DNA of 64,000 nt from contig NZ_JAHKKG010000006.1 of assembly GCF_018829635.1 (NCBI RefSeq), forward strand, positions 496,001-560,000, read 5' to 3'. The position numbers were made by a program, and so were the translations under genes. Below, in pieces: positions 63,388 to 64,000 of this stretch. The notes under the pieces were generated by a model, which saw only the letters and a list, made by a program, of their open reading frames with translations, ran no database searches and was not told the DNA's origin. Source of the DNA: Paractinoplanes bogorensis (lineage in GTDB: Bacteria > Actinomycetota > Actinomycetes > Mycobacteriales > Micromonosporaceae). Position 1 is the first letter of the stretch; each line of letters begins with the position of its first letter.

Positions 63388-63460
63388 GGGCTCGTAGCTC
63401 ATCAGGTAGAGCGCCGCTCTCGCACAGCGGAGGTGGCCGGTTCGACCCCGGCCGGGTCCA
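63388..63460 (+). tRNA. tRNA-Ala (CGC)
   Basis: Acceptor GGGCTCG/CGGGTCC with G3:U70 and A73 (alanine identity). Anticodon stem CCGCT/AGCGG, loop CTCGCAC with normal U33. T-arm GCCGG-TTCGACC-CCGGC. Confidence 0.92.
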
Positions 63461-63472
63461 CGCACGACCCAG

Positions 63473-63546
63473 GTCGTCGTAGCTCAGCAGGTCGGAGCAC
63501 CGCCCTGATAAGGCGGAGGCCGGTGGTTCGAGCCCACCCGACGACA
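63473..63546 (+). tRNA. tRNA-Ile (GAT)
   Basis: Perfect acceptor GTCGTCG/CGACGAC, A73. D-arm GCTC/GAGC, anticodon stem CCGCC/GGCGG, loop CTGATAA, T-arm GGTGG-TTCGAGC-CCACC. Confidence 0.94.
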
Positions 63547-63558
63547 CGTACCAGAAAA

Positions 63559-63645
63559 GGAGACGCCAGCCGATGGGCGCCGGCCGCCGCCTCGAAAGCG
63601 GTTGGGGGGTCAAACCCCGTGGGCGTTCGACTCGCCCCGTCTCCG
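63559..63645 (+). tRNA. tRNA-Ser (CGA)
   Basis: Class II tRNA, 87 bases. Acceptor GGAGACG/CGTCTCC perfect, G73 as expected for serine. Anticodon loop CTCGAAA; long variable arm with GGGG/CCCC stem; T-arm GGGCG-TTCGACT-CGCCC. Position 8 is C. Confidence 0.93.
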
Positions 63646-63657
63646 CGGGTAACACCA

Positions 63658-63730
63658 GTGCCGCTAGCTCAATTGGCAGAGCTTCTGACTCTTAATCAGC
63701 AGGTTCGGGGTTCAAGTCCCCGGCGGCGCA
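63658..63730 (+). tRNA. tRNA-Lys (CTT)
   Basis: Acceptor GTGCCGC/GCGGCGC (one U:G), A73. D-arm GCTC/GAGC; anticodon stem TCTGA/TCAGC with a T:C mismatch at 27:43; loop CTCTTAA. T-arm CGGGG-TTCAAGT-CCCCG. Confidence 0.9.
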
Positions 63731-63731
63731 C

Positions 63732-63807
63732 TGCAGGGTAGAGGAGCCCGGTCATCCTCGCCGGTCTCATAAGCCGGAAGTCGTGGGTTCGAATCCCACC
63801 CCTGCTC
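63732..63807 (+). tRNA. tRNA-Met (CAT), initiator-like
   Basis: Anticodon loop CTCATAA on stem CCGGT/GCCGG. Initiator-like marks: no pairing at 1:72 (T:T), A11:U24 in the D-stem (GAGG/CCTC). The three G:C pairs usual at 29-31:39-41 are only partly kept (G29, G30, then U31:G39). C73 is followed by CCA (63808-63810), whose last A is the first base of the next tRNA. Confidence 0.85.
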
Positions 63808-63809
63808 CC

Positions 63810-63881
63810 ATCCCGGTAGCTCAGCGGTAGAGCGCCGCCGTGACAGGGCGGAAGTCGCTGGTTCAAGCCCAGCCCGGGATA
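63810..63881 (+). tRNA. tRNA-Val (GAC)
   Basis: Perfect acceptor ATCCCGG/CCGGGAT, A73. D-arm GCTC/GAGC, anticodon stem CCGCC/GGCGG, loop GTGACAG, T-arm GCTGG-TTCAAGC-CCAGC. Confidence 0.94.
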
Positions 63882-63886
63882 CGTAC

Positions 63887-63958
63887 GTCCGTATGGCTCA
63901 GTGGAAGAGCGTCCCCTTCACACGGGGAAGGTCCCAGGTTCGAACCCTGGTGCGGGCA
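63887..63958 (+). tRNA. tRNA-Val (CAC)
   Basis: Acceptor GTCCGTA/TGCGGGC (two G:U pairs), A73. Anticodon stem TCCCC/GGGGA, loop TTCACAC, T-arm CCAGG-TTCGAAC-CCTGG. Confidence 0.93.
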
Positions 63959-63960
63959 CT

Positions 63961-64000
63961 GCGGTCGTAGCTCAGTGGTAGAGCGCCAGGTCGTGGCCCT
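63961..64000 (+). tRNA. tRNA-His (GTG), 3' end outside window
   Basis: 5' acceptor GCGGTCG, D-arm GCTC/GAGC, anticodon stem CCAGG/CCT.., loop TCGTGGC with C33. The base before the acceptor is T, so the G-1 typical of histidine tRNA is not encoded. Cut by the window end. Confidence 0.75.

Noticed and set aside
62805..63741. Several open frames across the tRNA region on both strands
   Set aside because: They run through complete tRNA cloverleaves and encode repetitive RSNRAPG- and RTRTG-like sequence produced by tRNA T-arms.

Overview
This window is very GC-rich and shows strong G/C third-position bias, GTG/TTG starts, dense ATGA/GTGA/TGATG overlaps, TAT and secretory exoenzymes with carbohydrate-binding modules, and GC-rich hairpin terminators. 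It looks like the chromosome of a soil actinobacterium, most likely of the Micromonosporaceae (Actinoplanes-like). That assignment is inferred from gene content; no rRNA marker is present.

Layout. 1-2913: end of a sugar ABC-transporter operon with a GH43 glycosidase. 2957-10300: a 2322-aa HTH-NACHT-HEAT-repeat protein, divergent from a small membrane protein. 10326-17813: a frameshifted SDR, a TAT-type phospholipase C, a CopC-domain membrane protein, two TetR/target-gene pairs with visible palindromic operators, and a Nudix hydrolase. 18073-26026: eight overlapping minus-strand genes forming an ebo-like operon (inositol-phosphate synthase, UbiA-type prenyltransferase, TIM-barrel isomerase, EboA, TatD-like EboB, EboE, EboF-like phosphodiesterase, polyprenyl synthetase). 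Two secreted multidomain proteins with near-duplicate discoidin domains lie upstream on the same strand (26039-30641), then a two-component system (30845-33282). 33403-42785: asparagine synthetase, DyP peroxidase, a giant adenylyl-cyclase/ATPase/TPR protein, an unknown protein, and a CBM2/Cip1-like cellulose-binding protein behind a perfect CebR-type box. 43249-49015: an APH-like kinase with a UvrA-like ABC protein (resistance-like pair), a NarL-type two-component system and a membrane protein. 48971-53733: LRV-repeat protein, acetyltransferase, DMT transporter and GH18 chitinase. 53840-59617: oxidoreductases, an enoyl-CoA hydratase and a VOC protein. 59614-62496: a membrane-anchored STAND-like NTPase with TPRs. 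62570-64000: a leader-like mini-ORF with promoter and terminator, then a dense array of 14 tRNA genes that runs off the window.

How genes work together. The ebo-like operon could supply an inositol-type carbocycle (inositol-phosphate synthase) and a prenyl diphosphate (polyprenyl synthetase) to a UbiA-like transferase, with EboA/B/E/F as accessory proteins; this is inference from order and families. The two large NTPases (one with a HEAT array, one with TPRs) have the build of actinobacterial conflict/signalling NTPases. The tRNA array is the most unusual feature: short spacers, anticodons almost all starting with G or C, and several bodies departing from invariant positions (C33 in three, C8 in several, two leucine anticodons on short-variable-loop bodies).
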